From positions 1 to 34,158 of the forward strand of contig JALIDQ010000005.1 of assembly GCA_022865275.1 (NCBI GenBank): a stretch of DNA of 34,158 bases, in the 5' to 3' direction. Shown piece after piece: positions 23,842-32,373 of the stretch (within the stretch, counting starts at the first letter, position 1; every line of letters begins with the position of its first letter). Below the pieces are notes generated by a model that saw only the letters and a program-made list of their open reading frames with translations, was not told the DNA's origin and did not search any database. The position numbers were made by a program, and so were the translations under genes. The stretch comes from Candidatus Nanohalarchaeota archaeon QJJ-9. GTDB lineage: Archaea; Nanohalarchaeota; Nanosalinia; Nanosalinales; Nanoanaerosalinaceae.

Positions 23842-24243
23842 CTAGGCCTTGCTGAGACCTACCAGCTTATCTCTAGGGTAAGATATTCCTGCAAACGAGT
23901 CACCAAACCTTCTCCTCACCGATACAAGATTCTCAGTCATTCGAACCTCCTTCGCCTCGAAATTCGTGTCTTCCATCTCAACCATCCAAAGATCCGGTGA
24001 AAAAACTTCTTTCAAGCGATCAATACCAAAAATATGCTTCATCCTCGGCCTATCAAACCCTTCCGAGTGTTCAAGAAAAGCTTTCCTATACCCGATAACC
24101 CCGCCTAGAAGACATACAAACCCGTAAAGGTAGAGTATGGATGTAAGGACTTTAAAGCTAGTTCCAAAAGTTTTCAAAATCATCAAAGCCACCGAAGAAA
24201 AGACAAATCCTGTAAAAAGCGTGTACTTCGCAGTTCTTCTCAT
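23842..24243 (-). CDS. small membrane protein with basic cytoplasmic tail
   Basis: A 133-aa hypothetical protein with two hydrophobic segments (residues ~8-24 and ~32-50) and a soluble C-terminal part rich in charged residues (DRPRMKHIFGIDRLKEVF; EMEDTNFEAKEVRMTENLVSVRRRFGD). No family recognised. A ribosome-binding-site-like GGTGG lies 5 nt before the ATG. Its start is 31 bp after the giant-protein gene, just beyond a terminator, so it may depend on read-through or on its own T-rich promoter. It lies 40 bp upstream of the Ca2+ pump gene, which has its own promoter. Confidence 0.6.
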   Translation of the reverse strand: MRRTAKYTLFTGFVFSSVALMILKTFGTSFKVLTSILYLYGFVCLLGGVIGYRKAFLEHSEGFDRPRMKHIFGIDRLKEVFSPDLWMVEMEDTNFEAKEVRMTENLVSVRRRFGDSFAGISYPRDKLVGLSKA

Positions 24244-24250
24244 AATACCA

Positions 24251-24282
24251 CCAAAAAAGTAAAAAGAAGGGGCTTTAGCCCC
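24251..24282 (-). terminator. hairpin terminator overlapping the giant-protein stop codon
   Basis: On the minus strand GGGGCT-AA-AGCCCC (24282-24269) forms a strong stem and is followed at once by a T-rich run (TTCTTTTTACTTTTTT type). The stop codon of the giant secreted protein is inside the hairpin. This resembles a bacterial intrinsic terminator. Confidence 0.75.
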
Positions 24283-27200
24283 CGTAGCTCAGTTCATCTA
24301 CCAGCTCTCCGCCTCTGTTGTAGAGGTAAGCAGTGTCTTCGCCGTTATTCCATGCAATACTGTCCACCGTAACGTTTGCTGTCTCTCCTACCTCCAGTTC
24401 AAGGTCCTCTTCAACATTTTCCTTCTCTAACTTCACTGAATCGTCTTTATCGTACATCGTGTCGTCCGCAATACTCCAGTTCGCTAGACTAATCTGTACA
24501 GGTCCCTTGTTCCTGACTATAAGGTATTCAGGCTCTTCCTCGTGTACTTCAACCACTTCGACCTGCTTTTCTGTGACACCTACCTCTGTAGAAGCTTTTG
24601 CAAGCCTTTCAAGCCCTGTTTCAAGTTTCTCCCTCGCTTCCTTACAGGCATCTTCGACCTTCTCTCTATCGACTCCTTCAAACTCCTTTTCCACGTTGCC
24701 GTGGGTTGTCGTGGTTACTAGTTCACCATTAGAGGTTTCACAGATTTCCACAGACTCTTCAAACGTCTCCTCAATCTCTATACTTGCTTCCGAGCTCTTA
24801 TAAACCTGTCTCTCTGAGTCAGGAGATTCAACCGCTTTCACACTGTACTGAGGAGTCTCAAGCCTTGAAACGAACTCTTCAGACCGAGACTCGAATTTCG
24901 CTGTACCAAAGGCAGTCTCTACCTTCTTAGTCATCGAATCAGAGGTAAGATCTTCCTGCACAGTTCTTGGAAACTCCTCGACCTCTTCCTTTGCTTCTCC
25001 CAGGAACGAAGAAGTCGCTTCGGTAAAGTCTCCTGTAATCGTTGCGGAAGCAGCTGGCACAGACACCATACTCGCCACAATAGAAGCGAGCATCGCAACG
25101 TTTCCAAAGTTCATAGCTACCAACCTATCTGCAGGAGCTTTTTTCCCTCCCGAAACAACAGAATAATCTTTTTCAACAGTGAAAGACTTTGTAAGAGGTC
25201 CGTAACTAGTATCGGAACGGATAAACAGCTCCGCATTGTACCTTCCAGGAGAAAGCGGAACATCCAAGCCAAACCTTCGCCTCTCGGAAAAGTTGTTCTG
25301 TAGAGAGACAACGTTTCTCCAGGAAGAGTTGTAAAGCTTCAACAAGACAGACGCGTTGCCCGAGAAACCCGAACCCTTTACCACGAAGGTCGAGTTTTCA
25401 GGGTTAGGAATTACGTTGAGAGAAGCATGTGCAGGCTGTTCGACCTTCACCTCCAAATCACCATATTCAATAAGCCTTATCTCGTCTGAAGCGTATTGAA
25501 GCGCTAAAACCTTTGCGACCAGTTTCTTCCTACCATCAGGCAACTCGTATATATCTTCCTCAACAACTTCCTCAGGAAATCTATCGTTTACCGTCGTATT
25601 CATAGCTATAGTCTCGTCTTCAACCCTGTAGCCCACATCCTTTATCGATGAGTTGGAAGGAAAGACTTTCTCAAAGGTTTTGTAGTAAACAGTAGGTTTT
25701 CCAGGACGCCTGGCAGTCTCTACGTCCCCTAGCATAATAGTATCGTTTTCAAAAGAGGATTCCATTCCTAAATCGAAACTGTAGTTGCATATTTCGCCTT
25801 TACAGGATCGGTTGTAGTCTGTCTCGTCCTTAATCTCAGGGTCTTTAGGTTCCTTAGGTTGTCCGTACATAACCAGAGACTTTCTCGCCGCTTCTCTCCT
25901 TTTCTCCTGGCGAGGAATAGAATAGTTTCCCACTTCAACGTCCTGCGTGGAAAATGTCCACTCCTTTGTCTCAAGCGAGTTCAGGCTCTTCCTTACCCCT
26001 TGACCCCAGGTAAATCCTTTCTCAGCCACTCCTTTACCTAGCTTGGCGCCGTAAGGGACGTAAGACTTTCCTGTAAAGCCTATAAACCTGTTCGAACCTC
26101 CTTCAACCAACCTTTGGTACAAAGCTCCAGGCTTTGCGGAAAAGCTGGAGCCGTCGAAAACAGAACCGGAAAAACCTCGAGGCCTTATAGAGTTAGAGCC
26201 GTTGTACTGGTTGAATACCGACTTGTTCTGGCCAGGAAGACGAAAACCCTGGTTGTTAGGTAGGATCCAATGCGTGGAGTTTCCTTCCCCGAAGTAAAAG
26301 ACGTTTGACTCCTTGACAGATTCCTGCAAAAGAGTTTCCTCGTCTAGCTCCGGATAGTATTCCACAAGGTTCTTAACAATCCTTGGATTGCTGGAAATAG
26401 GGTTGAAAGTATCCACAGGGTCTTTTATAGCTTCTTCAACTCCTTTCTTATCGACTTCAGGCCTGAACTCGAGGTAGGCCTTTAAAAGATCGCCTACATC
26501 CCTTGTAGCCATCAAACCACCTAGAATCTTCGCCACCTTTCCCGACTTTTTAGAGCGTGTAAGGACTTTTATCTCTCCGGCGACCTTGTCCGAGTCCGCG
26601 GCTAACTTCTTTACTGCAGAAGCAACCCCTTCAGATCTAAGCTTATTCAAAGACTCTATGATTACTTTTTTACCAGATGTAGGGTCTCTAAGACCTAGTG
26701 AAGCGAGTAACAAACCTTTAGAAGCCTTTCTAACGTCTTTATACGAGGTCCGGTTCTCCATAACCATCCTATAAGACTTGTTGTGGTCCTCCATAAAGTA
26801 GGACAAGCCCTTAGCATACCACATCGCTCCGCCGTGAAACGCTACAATCTCAGGCCAGGTGGTCTTCCTGTACTCCGCTGCTATCACCGTTTCTTTAGGA
26901 TATGTATGGTTTTCCAGAAGCTGGAAAGCTAGAGAAATGTCTCCAGGGATTCTACCGTATTTCAAGTCCGCCAGAGAGTTGTTGGTAATATCAAGATAGC
27001 CAAAGTCTGATAGAAAGGTAGCGTTAGGTAAGGAAGATATTTCCTTCTCCTCCATAGGCGTCCCAAAAAGAGTCACGGTAGCTCCCTCAGCCAGATATTC
27101 CTTCGATTCAAATCCTCCTCCTTTATCCGACAAAAGCTCAAAAGAATGGACTAGTTCGTTCTTAAAACGGCTGTATCCCTCATCGATAGAATCAGAGGAT

Positions 27201-28417
27201 TCCGTAGCAATAATCCCATAGTTCTCCTCCGCATAGTCAGCAGCAAGAGCAGAGGAAGGTTTTTCAGTATTCGCTAGGGTTACGTGCGTTATTCCCGACC
27301 TATCATCTAGATAAGCTTCTCTGTAGCCTTTTTTCGAGAGATTGATCTCAGTAAGGTTGGGCTGGGGTAACAGCACTAAAGGAAGACCTTTTGATTCCGC
27401 GTATAATGCAGCGTAAATCATCTTTGAACGGTTTCCTGAAGCCACTACAGCCTTTGATCTGTTCGGAAAAAACAGTTCAGGAATATGGCGCGGTTTTATA
27501 GCGGTAGCATCCTCCAATCCAACCTCTCCTATATGATAGATTCTCGAGTAAGAGTCGAGATCAACTTTATCAAGTTCTGATTCAGGGACAAAGTTTCCTG
27601 TAGCGACAGAAGCCAATAAAAGCTTTCTCCACTCGTTTCTAGCTACCAAAAGAGAGTCCTCCGGAGCAGGTTTAAGATCTTTTTCATCCTCCACCCTCTC
27701 AGGGAATTCCATCTCCTTAAGATCTGCTTCAGAGTTGTATACTAAAAAATCGTCCAAAAAATAGGTGCAATAGTCCTTGAAACCCGAACTATCACCTATA
27801 CGGATCCTTTCAATACTATAGCTTCCTTGAACGTTTAAAGGCTGTGGCTCATAGTAAGGACGAGGATAGCCTGTAAACCTAGGCCTTCCATGTATCTGAG
27901 CGTTTTCCTCAACCAGTTCACCGTCTATATAGATATCCGCTAAAAGAGTCTCGTCTCCAGGTCTTACATTCCTCCATGAAACATTGAACCAGCCATGATT
28001 TTTGTAGTCAAAGTCATAAGTATTGCCTCCAACGTTTAAACCATCTTTCTCAAATTTTAAAGCCCTTACAGGCTCCGTAGCTATTTTCAGATATACTCCA
28101 GCACCACCTGAGGGACTGATCTCCTTCCAACGCGCAGAAAAAGATAGATGTGAAAAATTCTTCACGTTTATACCAGAAGAAGCAGGGGAAGGCGCGTATT
28201 TATAGGTTGCATCACCCATTCGGAGCGAACTACTACCCGAATAAGGGTTTTTCTCCGATAAGGAGGCTCTGTCTGCCGGGTCCCAGTACTCGGACAGGTC
28301 CCCGTCCTCGAAACCCTCGTAGAAAAGATTCTCAGTAGAAGCTTTAGCTCCTGAAGCGACGGTTTGAAAGGTGAATAAAACCAACAGCGCAACCAAAGAA
28401 GCTTTTAGCATTTTCAT
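24275..28417 (-). CDS. giant secreted protein with ConA-like N-domain and lamin-tail-like C-domain
   Basis: A 1380-aa protein. Residues 1-~24 are a signal peptide (ASLVALLVLFTFQTVASGAKA). Residues ~33-225 (GFEDGDLSEYWD... SGSSSLRMGD... DFLVYN) resemble a concanavalin/LamG-like beta-sandwich. Residues ~325-360 (KAVVASGNRSKMIYAALYAESKGLPLVLLP) look like cell-wall-binding-repeat-type sequence (weak). AFHGGAMWYAKGLSYF near 555 has a protease-like flavour but no catalytic set I can assign. A hydrophobic stretch at ~1103-1125 could be a membrane or processing segment. The end (~1295-1380) is a lamin-tail-like domain (EYLIVRNKGPVQISLANWSI... AYLYNRGGELVDELSYGG). Many N-glycosylation sequons indicate surface exposure. 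ATG at 28417; TATAAAA ~29 nt upstream. Role unknown, possibly adhesion or host contact. Confidence 0.8.
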   Translation of the reverse strand: MKMLKASLVALLVLFTFQTVASGAKASTENLFYEGFEDGDLSEYWDPADRASLSEKNPYSGSSSLRMGDATYKYAPSPASSGINVKNFSHLSFSARWKEISPSGGAGVYLKIATEPVRALKFEKDGLNVGGNTYDFDYKNHGWFNVSWRNVRPGDETLLADIYIDGELVEENAQIHGRPRFTGYPRPYYEPQPLNVQGSYSIERIRIGDSSGFKDYCTYFLDDFLVYNSEADLKEMEFPERVEDEKDLKPAPEDSLLVARNEWRKLLLASVATGNFVPESELDKVDLDSYSRIYHIGEVGLEDATAIKPRHIPELFFPNRSKAVVASGNRSKMIYAALYAESKGLPLVLLPQPNLTEINLSKKGYREAYLDDRSGITHVTLANTEKPSSALAADYAEENYGIIATESSDSIDEGYSRFKNELVHSFELLSDKGGGFESKEYLAEGATVTLFGTPMEEKEISSLPNATFLSDFGYLDITNNSLADLKYGRIPGDISLAFQLLENHTYPKETVIAAEYRKTTWPEIVAFHGGAMWYAKGLSYFMEDHNKSYRMVMENRTSYKDVRKASKGLLLASLGLRDPTSGKKVIIESLNKLRSEGVASAVKKLAADSDKVAGEIKVLTRSKKSGKVAKILGGLMATRDVGDLLKAYLEFRPEVDKKGVEEAIKDPVDTFNPISSNPRIVKNLVEYYPELDEETLLQESVKESNVFYFGEGNSTHWILPNNQGFRLPGQNKSVFNQYNGSNSIRPRGFSGSVFDGSSFSAKPGALYQRLVEGGSNRFIGFTGKSYVPYGAKLGKGVAEKGFTWGQGVRKSLNSLETKEWTFSTQDVEVGNYSIPRQEKRREAARKSLVMYGQPKEPKDPEIKDETDYNRSCKGEICNYSFDLGMESSFENDTIMLGDVETARRPGKPTVYYKTFEKVFPSNSSIKDVGYRVEDETIAMNTTVNDRFPEEVVEEDIYELPDGRKKLVAKVLALQYASDEIRLIEYGDLEVKVEQPAHASLNVIPNPENSTFVVKGSGFSGNASVLLKLYNSSWRNVVSLQNNFSERRRFGLDVPLSPGRYNAELFIRSDTSYGPLTKSFTVEKDYSVVSGGKKAPADRLVAMNFGNVAMLASIVASMVSVPAASATITGDFTEATSSFLGEAKEEVEEFPRTVQEDLTSDSMTKKVETAFGTAKFESRSEEFVSRLETPQYSVKAVESPDSERQVYKSSEASIEIEETFEESVEICETSNGELVTTTTHGNVEKEFEGVDREKVEDACKEAREKLETGLERLAKASTEVGVTEKQVEVVEVHEEEPEYLIVRNKGPVQISLANWSIADDTMYDKDDSVKLEKENVEEDLELEVGETANVTVDSIAWNNGEDTAYLYNRGGELVDELSYGG

Positions 28418-28420
28418 ACC

Positions 28421-28435
28421 GGGTTAATCGAACCC
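28421..28435 (-). promoter_or_regulatory. inverted repeat in the giant-protein promoter
   Basis: GGGTT-AATCG-AACCC, a perfect 5-bp inverted repeat lying between the TATA box (28441-28450) and the ATG (28417). The position suits a repressor operator or a short leader hairpin. Chance occurrence cannot be excluded. Confidence 0.3.
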
Positions 28436-28534
28436 TAAAGTTTTATAAAGTCCTTATATTTCCCTAGAATAGATTTTTGGAACTATTAAAGGTTTTTAGG
28501 CAATTGGAAGCGTTAAAAGTTATCTAGAAATGGG

Positions 28535-28557
28535 AAAAAGTAGAGAAGTTTTTCTAC
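28535..28557 (-). terminator. terminator of the vapBC pair
   Basis: On the minus strand GTAGA...TCTAC (28557-28553 with 28544-28540) can form a short stem, followed directly by T5 (28539-28535). It lies 12 nt after the toxin stop codon. Confidence 0.45.
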
Positions 28558-28568
28558 ACGAGGATTAA

Positions 28569-28934
28569 CTAAACCTCTCTTAAATCAAGCCTATCCAGTT
28601 CCAAGCTATCATAGATAGAGTCCGAGCTTATAACCTTTTCCTGGGAAAGAGCAGCGTGGAACGCGTCGAAGACGTTTGAGCCTTCTTCCATGTAGAATAC
28701 AGCGTGGAAAAGCTTTTCCTCTGGGACATAGATAGGCTCAGCTATCTCAAGCAGGTCCTGTAGAACTGCCTCAGGCCTCTCTATCTCATCCTCCAGGACC
28801 AGCATAACCTCGATGAAAGCTGTTACAGAACTGGTTATCTCGCCTTCATACTTCTCGTACACCTTTTCAGCATTAGACTTCAGCCAGTCGTCCTCCTTTA
28901 CCATCGCGAGAAGGAAGTCGGTATCAGCGTACAT
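28569..28934 (-). CDS. vapC: PIN-domain toxin, VapC-like ribonuclease
   Basis: A 121-aa PIN-domain protein, likely the toxin of a type II toxin-antitoxin pair that cleaves RNA (often tRNA or rRNA). Conserved acidic residues are D4 and D6 near the N-terminus (ADTDFLL), the glutamate in FIEVML (~42), the aspartate in VFDAFHAA (~89) and the aspartate in SSDSIYD (~103). The length suits VapC. Its ATG follows the antitoxin stop codon with no gap, a typical coupled arrangement. The other possibility is a stand-alone PIN nuclease for RNA processing; adjacency to an AbrB protein makes VapC more likely. Confidence 0.85.
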   Translation of the reverse strand: MYADTDFLLAMVKEDDWLKSNAEKVYEKYEGEITSSVTAFIEVMLVLEDEIERPEAVLQDLLEIAEPIYVPEEKLFHAVFYMEEGSNVFDAFHAALSQEKVISSDSIYDSLELDRLDLREV

Positions 28935-29180
28935 CTAACCAGCCTCCTCCTTTAGTTTTTCTCTCGCCTCCTCTTTTAGTTCCTCTACAGACTTGTCAGA
29001 CTTTCTCAAGGTCTTTGTTCTCTCTCTAAGATCGGATACAGGGTCTTCAGCCACCGGTATAAGCCTTATCTCTCCTTTGAAAGGAACTATCCTATACTTC
29101 TCCCCGTACTCCTCCCTTAGCTCCTTAGGAAGATAGAGTCTTCCCTGCTGGTCTGTCTCGGTTTTTGTCATAACTTTCAT
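28935..29180 (-). CDS. vapB: AbrB-type antitoxin, VapB-like
   Basis: An 81-aa protein. Residues ~5-48 form an AbrB/SpoVT swapped-hairpin DNA-binding domain (TETDQQGRLYLPKELREEYGEKYRIVPFKGEIRLIPV). The C-terminal part (LRERTKTLRKSDKSVEELKEEAREKLKEEA) is a charged helix that would wrap the toxin. GGTGG ~7 nt before the ATG is a ribosome-binding site. An inverted repeat (29200-29214) over the promoter is a likely autoregulatory operator. It begins a two-gene unit with the PIN toxin. Confidence 0.87.
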   Translation of the reverse strand: MKVMTKTETDQQGRLYLPKELREEYGEKYRIVPFKGEIRLIPVAEDPVSDLRERTKTLRKSDKSVEELKEEAREKLKEEAG

Positions 29181-29199
29181 TTTTTTCCACCAGTTAAGT

Positions 29200-29214
29200 A
29201 TTTTTGGTAAAAAT
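29200..29214 (-). promoter_or_regulatory. inverted repeat, candidate VapB operator
   Basis: ATTTTT-GGT-AAAAAT, a perfect 6-bp inverted repeat centred 27 nt upstream of the vapB ATG, overlapping where TBP should bind. Binding by the AbrB domain there would give the autoregulation usual in vapBC pairs. Confidence 0.45.
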
Positions 29215-29248
29215 TCAGGAAGTTTCCATAAAGCTCTGGAGAAAAAGG

Positions 29249-29262
29249 AACTCTCGAGAGTT
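29249..29262. promoter_or_regulatory. 14-bp perfect palindrome between vapB and the GT4 gene
   Basis: AACTCTCGAGAGTT, in the 125-bp divergent gap, centred ~50 nt upstream of the GT4 start and ~75 nt upstream of vapB. About two such 14-bp palindromes are expected by chance in 34 kb, but finding one inside a promoter gap is less likely. Possible regulator site. Confidence 0.3.
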
Positions 29263-29305
29263 AAAAACCATGTACGTATTAAAATCTGGATAGGAATTGG
29301 GAAAC

Positions 29306-30421
29306 ATGACCCTCGACATACTAGTCTATCACCCCTGGATAAAAGGGAAAGGAGGGATCGAAAGAGTTCTTCTAGAATACGCGGATAAATCCAAGCATAA
29401 CATCGACCTGGTTACACACTACAAAGAAGAAAGCTTCGAAGACTATAGCATAGAGATAGAAGCATTGACGGATAAAGACGTTCCAGAAGGATTCCTGAGG
29501 AAAGGTCTAAAAGCAGGTTACGAGATCTCCTCTACAAAGCTTGACCTGGAAGGCTACGATCTTCTTCTTGTCTCAGAAGCAGGGATAGGATCGCTTATCA
29601 CTTTGCGTAACAACAGCCTTCCTACAGCAGCCTACTGTCATACAGTCCTGAGAGCAGCGCACGGGTTCAAGAAGCACTATCTTGATAAATATTCTCTCGC
29701 AGGAAGCCTTGCCTACATCCTAGGCTCAACAGGATACCGTTTTCTGGAAAAGATTGCTTGGAGGAGGTTTGACAGGGTCGTATGCAACAGCTTCAACACC
29801 AGAGACAAGATAGTCGAGGCAGGGCTGGACAGGATGCCTCTTAAGGTAGTCCACCCAGGAGCTGATATAGGGAAGTTCAAGGAAGGAGAGAAAGGAGACT
29901 ACTTCTTCTATCCAAGCAGGTTCAAAGGATACAAAAGACAGGAACTGGCTGTAGAAGCTTTTGAAGAGTTTAATCAACAGGACGAGGACTACAGGCTCGT
30001 ACTTGCAGGGTTCCCGGACGACGAGGGATACCTGAGAAAGGTGGAAAAAAAGGCTAGAGGAACAGGAGTAGAGGTAAAGGAGGACATTAGTGACGAAGAG
30101 CTTGTAGAGCTTTATTCGAACTGTCTAGGAGTACTGTTTACAGCTAAAGACGAGGACTGGGGGATAGTTCCTATAGAAGCGATGGCTTCAGGAAAGCCTG
30201 TAGTAGCTGTGAACGAAGGAGGTCCTACAGAAAGCATCACCCATGGTGAAACAGGATTTCTAACAGACTCAGAGCCTGAGAAGATTGCTTCAGAGATGGA
30301 GAAGCTGTTGGATGATAACCTATACGACAAGATGAGTAAAAATTGTAAAGAAAGAGCTGAAAAGTTTACATGGGAGAGCTTTGCAGAGAAGCTTGATGGA
30401 GAGGTGGAACAACTTGTCTGA
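29306..30421 (+). CDS. GT4-family glycosyltransferase
   Basis: A 371-aa retaining glycosyltransferase (GT-B fold). The N-domain has the GGIERVLLEYA loop (nucleotide-sugar type), and the C-domain has YPSRFKGYKRQELAVEAF, then the E-x7-E motif in AKDEDWGIVPIEAMASGKPVVA with the GGPTESI glycine loop. It adds a sugar, donor unknown, probably on the cytoplasmic face of the membrane during surface-glycan assembly. The frame opens at a TTG (29297); the ATG at 29306 lies ~25 nt after ATTAAAA and is preferred (leaderless). It overlaps the start of the next gene, so the cluster is co-transcribed. Confidence 0.92.
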   Translation: MTLDILVYHPWIKGKGGIERVLLEYADKSKHNIDLVTHYKEESFEDYSIEIEALTDKDVPEGFLRKGLKAGYEISSTKLDLEGYDLLLVSEAGIGSLITLRNNSLPTAAYCHTVLRAAHGFKKHYLDKYSLAGSLAYILGSTGYRFLEKIAWRRFDRVVCNSFNTRDKIVEAGLDRMPLKVVHPGADIGKFKEGEKGDYFFYPSRFKGYKRQELAVEAFEEFNQQDEDYRLVLAGFPDDEGYLRKVEKKARGTGVEVKEDISDEELVELYSNCLGVLFTAKDEDWGIVPIEAMASGKPVVAVNEGGPTESITHGETGFLTDSEPEKIASEMEKLLDDNLYDKMSKNCKERAEKFTWESFAEKLDGEVEQLV

Positions 30422-31428
30422 AGACTTCAAGAACATCGTTGTCTTTGTATCGGATTCGCTTAGATATGACTTTTTCCCTGAAGAATTAGCAGAAGAGTCT
30501 GAATCAGGAATTATACCTACATTAGCACCGTCTCTACATACTCCGACCTCGTTCGCGTCTCTTTTCACAGGCCTGTCTCCGGAAAACCATAATGTAAGAG
30601 GTTTCATAGAGGAACTTGACAGTGAAGAAAAGCTGTTTTGAGGCCTTTAAAAACGCAGGATACTACGACGGACCGGATAGCTCCTCGATAAACAATTATA
30701 TAGCAAAAACCGAGACAAAAGACCTGGAAGAGATAGAGCCGCCTTTTATCTGGGCTGAGAGAGTTATGTTGACACATCTACCCTATGGAAAGATAGACCA
30801 TGAAAGAAGATATGAGTTCGAAATATCCGGTAAAGAATACATAGAGAAAGGAAGGAAAGGAGAGATAGACCTGGAAAAAGAGTACAGGGAAGGATGTACA
30901 AAGATGGGAGAATACGTTAAAGAAAGGATAAACGAACTGGAGGAGAGAGGGATACTGGGCGAGACACTGGTCATAATAACCTCAGACCACGGAGAATGCC
31001 TTGGAGAAAAGTTCTTAGGTAGGAAAAGATACGACCACAACTTTCCTGCAGTCGAGGAAATCGCGCAGGTTCCGACAGTTTTCTACAACTACGATTTAGA
31101 AGCAGAGTCGATGAGGCTTATAGACGTCATCCCGACAGCGCTGAGCATAGTCGGGAAAAAAGGTATAGGGGACGGAGTCGACGTCAGGGAAACAGAAATC
31201 AGAGAGGGAAGAAACATAATGGACGATCCAAAAGTATTTCTAGATACAGAATGGAAGTTTAACGAAGGATGGAAGATAGAGAACAAGCTCTACAGGCTCT
31301 ATAGAACTCTCTGGGGAGACCTGAAAAAGACAGCATACAACCTCCTAGGTAGAGAACTCTCCGAAAAACTGAGAGAAAAAATCGAAAGACAAACTGCGGA
31401 TAAGGAAGTTATGGATATAGATGTTTGA
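30414..31428 (+). pseudogene. alkaline-phosphatase-superfamily (sulfatase-like) enzyme, frameshifted
   Basis: The N-terminal part (30414-30641) carries NIVVFVSDSLRYDF (metal-binding Asp) and PTSFASLFTGLSPENHNVRGF; the C-terminal part (frame of 30616-31428) carries IITSDHGECLGEK and the rest of the fold. They are in different frames. Removing one T from the T4 run at 30636-30639 joins them smoothly as EEKLF-EAFKNAGYYDG. The likely start is a TTG at 30414, 7 nt after GAGGTG; the ATG at 30396 is an alternative. The sulfatase C-x-P-S-R signature is not matched (TPTSF), so phosphotransferase-type chemistry is as likely as sulfate-ester hydrolysis. It may be a pseudogene, an assembly error or recoding. 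Confidence 0.75.
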
Positions 31429-31440
31429 CGGTGTTTTCAG

Positions 31441-32373
31441 ATGAAGATATCTGTAGTAATTCCTACAAAAGACGATGAGAAGATTTTCAAAGCTATAGAA
31501 GAGGTTAAGGAACAAAATCCATATGAAATAATCGTTGTAAACGATTCAGAATCTTCAGAGAATTACAAGCGAAAATTAAAAGAACTAGAGGGTATAAAAT
31601 ATCTAGAAGTGGAAGGAGGACTCGCTAAGGCAAGGAACAGAGGCGCCGAAAGAGCTGAAGGGGAGAAAATCCTGTTTTTAGACTCTGACTGTTATCCTAC
31701 AGAGAACTGGAAGAAAAAAATGTCAAAGGCTCTGGAGGAATCAGATATAGTGGAAGGAGAAGTAGAGTATATAGGAGAAAGATGTCCCTTTTCTAGGATC
31801 GTAGAGAACAGAGGGGAAGAAGGAAGGTTTCTTACAGCGAATCTTGGTGTAAGGAAGGATGTTTTTGAAGATATAAAGTTCGATGAAGACTACGAAATAT
31901 TTAGAGAAGACACAGATTTTGGGCTCAGAGCCTTAGAAAAAGGATATACATCAAGCTTTGTAGAAGCTAAGGTAGAACACGATGCAGGAAGAAGAACCTC
32001 TGCAAAGTTTATAGAAGACCAGCTCAGATACGACACAGAACCTTACTTCTACAAAAAATTCAAAAACAACGAAAAACTTGGAGACCATCTCTCAAGCCTC
32101 GGACCAATACTCTACCCAGAAGAACTGTTCTTCACCGCAGTAATACTACTTGGCTTAGCAGCCTCATTTTTCAAACCTGAAATAATACTAGGGCCTTTAA
32201 TGGCGGCCGTCTTTCTAACAACTTACTATACAGCTAGCTCGATGAAACAGAAAGACGCAAGCTTCAGCCCAAAAGACTGGATACAGGGCCTCTATATTAT
32301 ACCAATTGGGATGGTTGCTAAAAGATACGCTATATGGAAAGGAGGGTTTAAACATAGAATCCTTGTAGTATAG
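31441..32373 (+). CDS. GT2-family glycosyltransferase with C-terminal membrane spans
   Basis: A 310-aa inverting GT-A glycosyltransferase. The N-terminal MKISVVIPTKDDEK is the nucleotide-binding strand, FLDSDCYP gives the DxD metal site, and EIFREDTDFGLRALEKG carries the catalytic ED. Two or three hydrophobic spans near the C-terminus (residues ~230-263 and ~285-295) anchor it in the membrane. It starts 12 nt after the frameshifted enzyme and shares its operon. Its stop abuts the convergent GT4 stop with no gap. Donor and acceptor are unknown; lipid-linked glycan synthesis is likely. Confidence 0.9.
   Translation: MKISVVIPTKDDEKIFKAIEEVKEQNPYEIIVVNDSESSENYKRKLKELEGIKYLEVEGGLAKARNRGAERAEGEKILFLDSDCYPTENWKKKMSKALEESDIVEGEVEYIGERCPFSRIVENRGEEGRFLTANLGVRKDVFEDIKFDEDYEIFREDTDFGLRALEKGYTSSFVEAKVEHDAGRRTSAKFIEDQLRYDTEPYFYKKFKNNEKLGDHLSSLGPILYPEELFFTAVILLGLAASFFKPEIILGPLMAAVFLTTYYTASSMKQKDASFSPKDWIQGLYIIPIGMVAKRYAIWKGGFKHRILVV

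Noticed and set aside
23539-24000. Plus-strand frame of 153 codons across the P-type ATPase start
   Set aside because: Antisense to two genes and their promoter; no family features.
24275-28417. Considered calling the giant protein a gingipain-like or subtilisin-like protease
   Set aside because: No Asp-His-Ser or His-Cys catalytic set can be identified in the right order; only a vague HGG segment.
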